A stretch of 8,001 nt of DNA, taken from contig DAOVNV010000108.1 of NCBI GenBank assembly GCA_030630015.1, positions 1 through 8,001 of the forward strand. Reading direction: 5' to 3'. The position numbers and the translations under genes were made by a program. Below, one piece after another: positions 7,453 through 8,001 of the stretch. The first letter of the stretch is position 1; every line of letters starts with the position of its first letter. The notes under the pieces were generated by a model. That model searched no databases and was not told the origin of the DNA. It worked only from the letters and a program-made list of their open reading frames with translations. This stretch comes from Desulfuromonadales bacterium. GTDB taxonomy: Bacteria; Desulfobacterota; Desulfuromonadia; Desulfuromonadales; BM103.

Positions 7453-7651
7453 GTGTCCTCCTTCACATCATCAGAAAACAGCGATACCATAAAAAGAAGA
7501 AACGTATGTTTCCCTTGAAGAATCTGGCTCCGTAAGGAAATGGTGGGTACTCACGGATCCAGACTAAAATCAAATATTTGGTGTTTTGGAGAGACAAGCG
7601 ACCTGCAGGGGAAAATGGACGGCCCCCCATTAAAAACCACTCCCACTCCAG
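7453..7651 (-). other. Untranslated leader region of the barrel operon
   Basis: Non-coding stretch between the strong terminator and the barrel start. It ends with a consensus AGGAGG (7457-7462), four bases before the ATG. Several small dyads are visible: GAAAC-GTAT-GTTTC (7499-7512), a near-palindrome GTGGGTACTCAC (7543-7554), and the perfect palindrome CAAATATTTG (7571-7580). A weak secondary promoter is possible, TTGTCT (7592-7597) then 17 bases then TTTGAT (7569-7574); it lacks the key second A of the -10. GGACGGCC at 7617-7624 can pair with part of the terminator further upstream. No supported coding frame is present. Confidence 0.45.
7457..7462 (-). promoter_or_regulatory. Strong ribosome binding site of the barrel gene
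   Basis: AGGAGG on the minus strand, four bases from the ATG at 7452, is a full consensus Shine-Dalgarno and decides the start. It places translation start before the Arg-rich n-region of the signal peptide. Confidence 0.85.
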
Positions 7652-7699
7652 AAAAAAACAAAAATAGCCGTCCCCAGCCTTACGCTGGAAAAACGGCTA
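7652..7699 (-). terminator. Strong rho-independent terminator
   Basis: Read on the minus strand, TAGCCGT (7693-7699) pairs with ACGGCTA (7665-7671). Inside, CCAGC (7684-7688) pairs with GCTGG (7674-7678), and a U/G internal loop between them can add wobble pairs. The stem is followed at once by TTTTTGTTTTTTT (7652-7664). The T-tract lies only on this strand side, so it stops leftward transcription, either from the DUF192 gene or from the promoter at 7763-7790. Confidence 0.88.
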
Positions 7700-7757
7700 A
7701 CGGTCCGGTAATTCTCGTTTCATACCTGGGCCATCCATCTAAACAATTGAATATCCG
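7652..7757 (-). ncRNA. Candidate small RNA or attenuator leader of about 105 nt
   Basis: The stretch is bounded by a near-consensus promoter and a strong rho-independent terminator. From the predicted start, the RNA folds into a long imperfect hairpin. CCGG (7755-7758) pairs with CCGG (7705-7708), ATTC (7749-7752) with GAAT (7711-7714), and TTGTTT (7741-7746) with AAACGA (7715-7720). Small internal bulges separate the segments and a 20-base loop closes it (7721-7740). The terminator hairpin follows about six bases later. It could be a free small RNA or a leader whose terminator controls the barrel operon. I compared it by eye with c-di-GMP (GEMM), fluoride, preQ1 and TPP riboswitch cores and saw no match. 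The alternative is a simple 3' terminator of the DUF192 gene with a coincidental promoter. Confidence 0.45.
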
Positions 7758-7762
7758 GCATC

Positions 7763-7790
7763 ATTAGAACATAACTCAGATTCCTGTCAA
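7763..7790 (-). promoter_or_regulatory. Near-consensus sigma70 promoter
   Basis: On the minus strand TTGACA (7785-7790) is a perfect -35. After 16 bases comes TCTAAT (7763-7768), a -10 with five of six consensus bases. Initiation is expected near 7755-7759. It lies just 16 bases after the DUF192 stop and about 310 bases before the barrel start, so it is placed to drive the structured leader and, on read-through, the barrel/PKD operon. Confidence 0.72.
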
Positions 7791-7805
7791 GGGTCGGGCT
7801 GAAAA

Positions 7806-8001
7806 TTAAACCTGAATTTGCGAGAGATCAACTAGGCCCCCGATCTTTATCCCATGAGTTGCACAAAAACCTGCATTGACTTCTACAACATACCGGGCGG
7901 GGACCTGCGAGGGATACGACTGCTCGGAGAGGGGCTGTGTCTTTTCAGCAATCCCGACAATCTCTCCGGAGCTGTCGATAAAAATCATGTCAAGGGGGAT
8001 G
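7806..8001 (-). CDS. DUF192 family protein, C-terminal part (5'-truncated by window edge)
   Basis: The frame stays open to the right edge, and the codons before the first Met read Ile-Pro-Leu-Asp. The visible chain thus begins with the DUF192 hallmark (I/P-L-D-M-I-F-I-D). It continues with GEIVGIAEKTQPLS, RYVVEVNAGFCATHGIKIG and a final Val-Asp-Leu segment. This order is typical of the C-terminal half of DUF192, a small domain of about 110-130 residues, often exported, with no settled function. The Met at 7988-7986 is internal and not the real start. The gene ends 16 bases before the promoter of the next unit, and no terminator lies between, so its transcript would run into the hairpin at 7652-7699. 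Confidence 0.9.
   Translation of the reverse strand, partial: IPLDMIFIDSSGEIVGIAEKTQPLSEQSYPSQVPARYVVEVNAGFCATHGIKIGGLVDLSQIQV

Noticed and set aside
6211..7518. Plus-strand open frame of 435 codons opposite the barrel gene
   Set aside because: It is a shadow of the minus-strand gene. The minus frame has a consensus ribosome binding site, a signal peptide and barrel periodicity with a terminal Phe; the plus frame has no ribosome binding site and no recognisable domain.
7652..7757. c-di-GMP (GEMM) riboswitch, suggested by GGGGACG after a GTAA-type loop
   Set aside because: The GCAAACC and GCAAAGCC core segments and the second helix of GEMM are absent, and the matching bases are accounted for by the terminator stem.
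7540..7767. Plus-strand open frame of 75 codons in the leader region
   Set aside because: It runs through the T-tract, hairpin and promoter of the minus strand. It has no ribosome binding site and a low-complexity Lys/Pro-rich translation.

Overview
The window is ordinary-looking chromosomal DNA of a Gram-negative bacterium. The Gram-negative assignment rests on a signal-peptide-bearing protein of beta-barrel type that ends in Phe. The moderately high GC, a ThyX-type thymidylate synthase, and a DUF2157-like/DUF4824 pair would fit a deltaproteobacterium of the Desulfuromonas/Geobacter kind. That placement is an inference from gene content and was not tested by alignment. No insertion sequence, prophage, tRNA, rRNA or CRISPR array is visible.

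Left part, + strand (1-3199). The window opens inside a multi-pass membrane protein. Its stop overlaps the start of a DUF4824-family protein with one N-terminal membrane anchor. The two look translationally coupled and form an uncharacterised envelope pair. After a 96-base gap comes a 14-segment MFS transporter of DHA2 (EmrB/QacA-like) type. A symmetric hairpin at 3262-3291 closes this block and also serves the convergent gene that follows.

Middle, - strand (3324-4244). A single gene encodes flavin-dependent thymidylate synthase (ThyX) with its full signature motif. It is separated from the next operon by a strong hairpin terminator at 4365-4386.

Right part, - strand (4480-8001). A two-gene operon encodes an outer-membrane beta-barrel protein with an N-terminal Ig-like domain (5503-7452), followed 12 bases later by a secreted protein with a PKD-like domain and C-terminal beta-sandwich modules (4480-5490). 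I do not recognise either as a named family. Their tight coupling suggests an envelope or surface assembly. The PKD-encoding part has a distinctly lower GC than the rest of its gene.

Upstream of this operon, between it and a truncated DUF192 gene at the right edge, lies a compact unit. It has a near-consensus sigma70 promoter, a leader that folds into a long hairpin, and a textbook rho-independent terminator. This may be a free small RNA of about 105 nt or an attenuator/riboswitch-like leader of the barrel operon. It matches no riboswitch class I can recall and is the most interesting item in the window.
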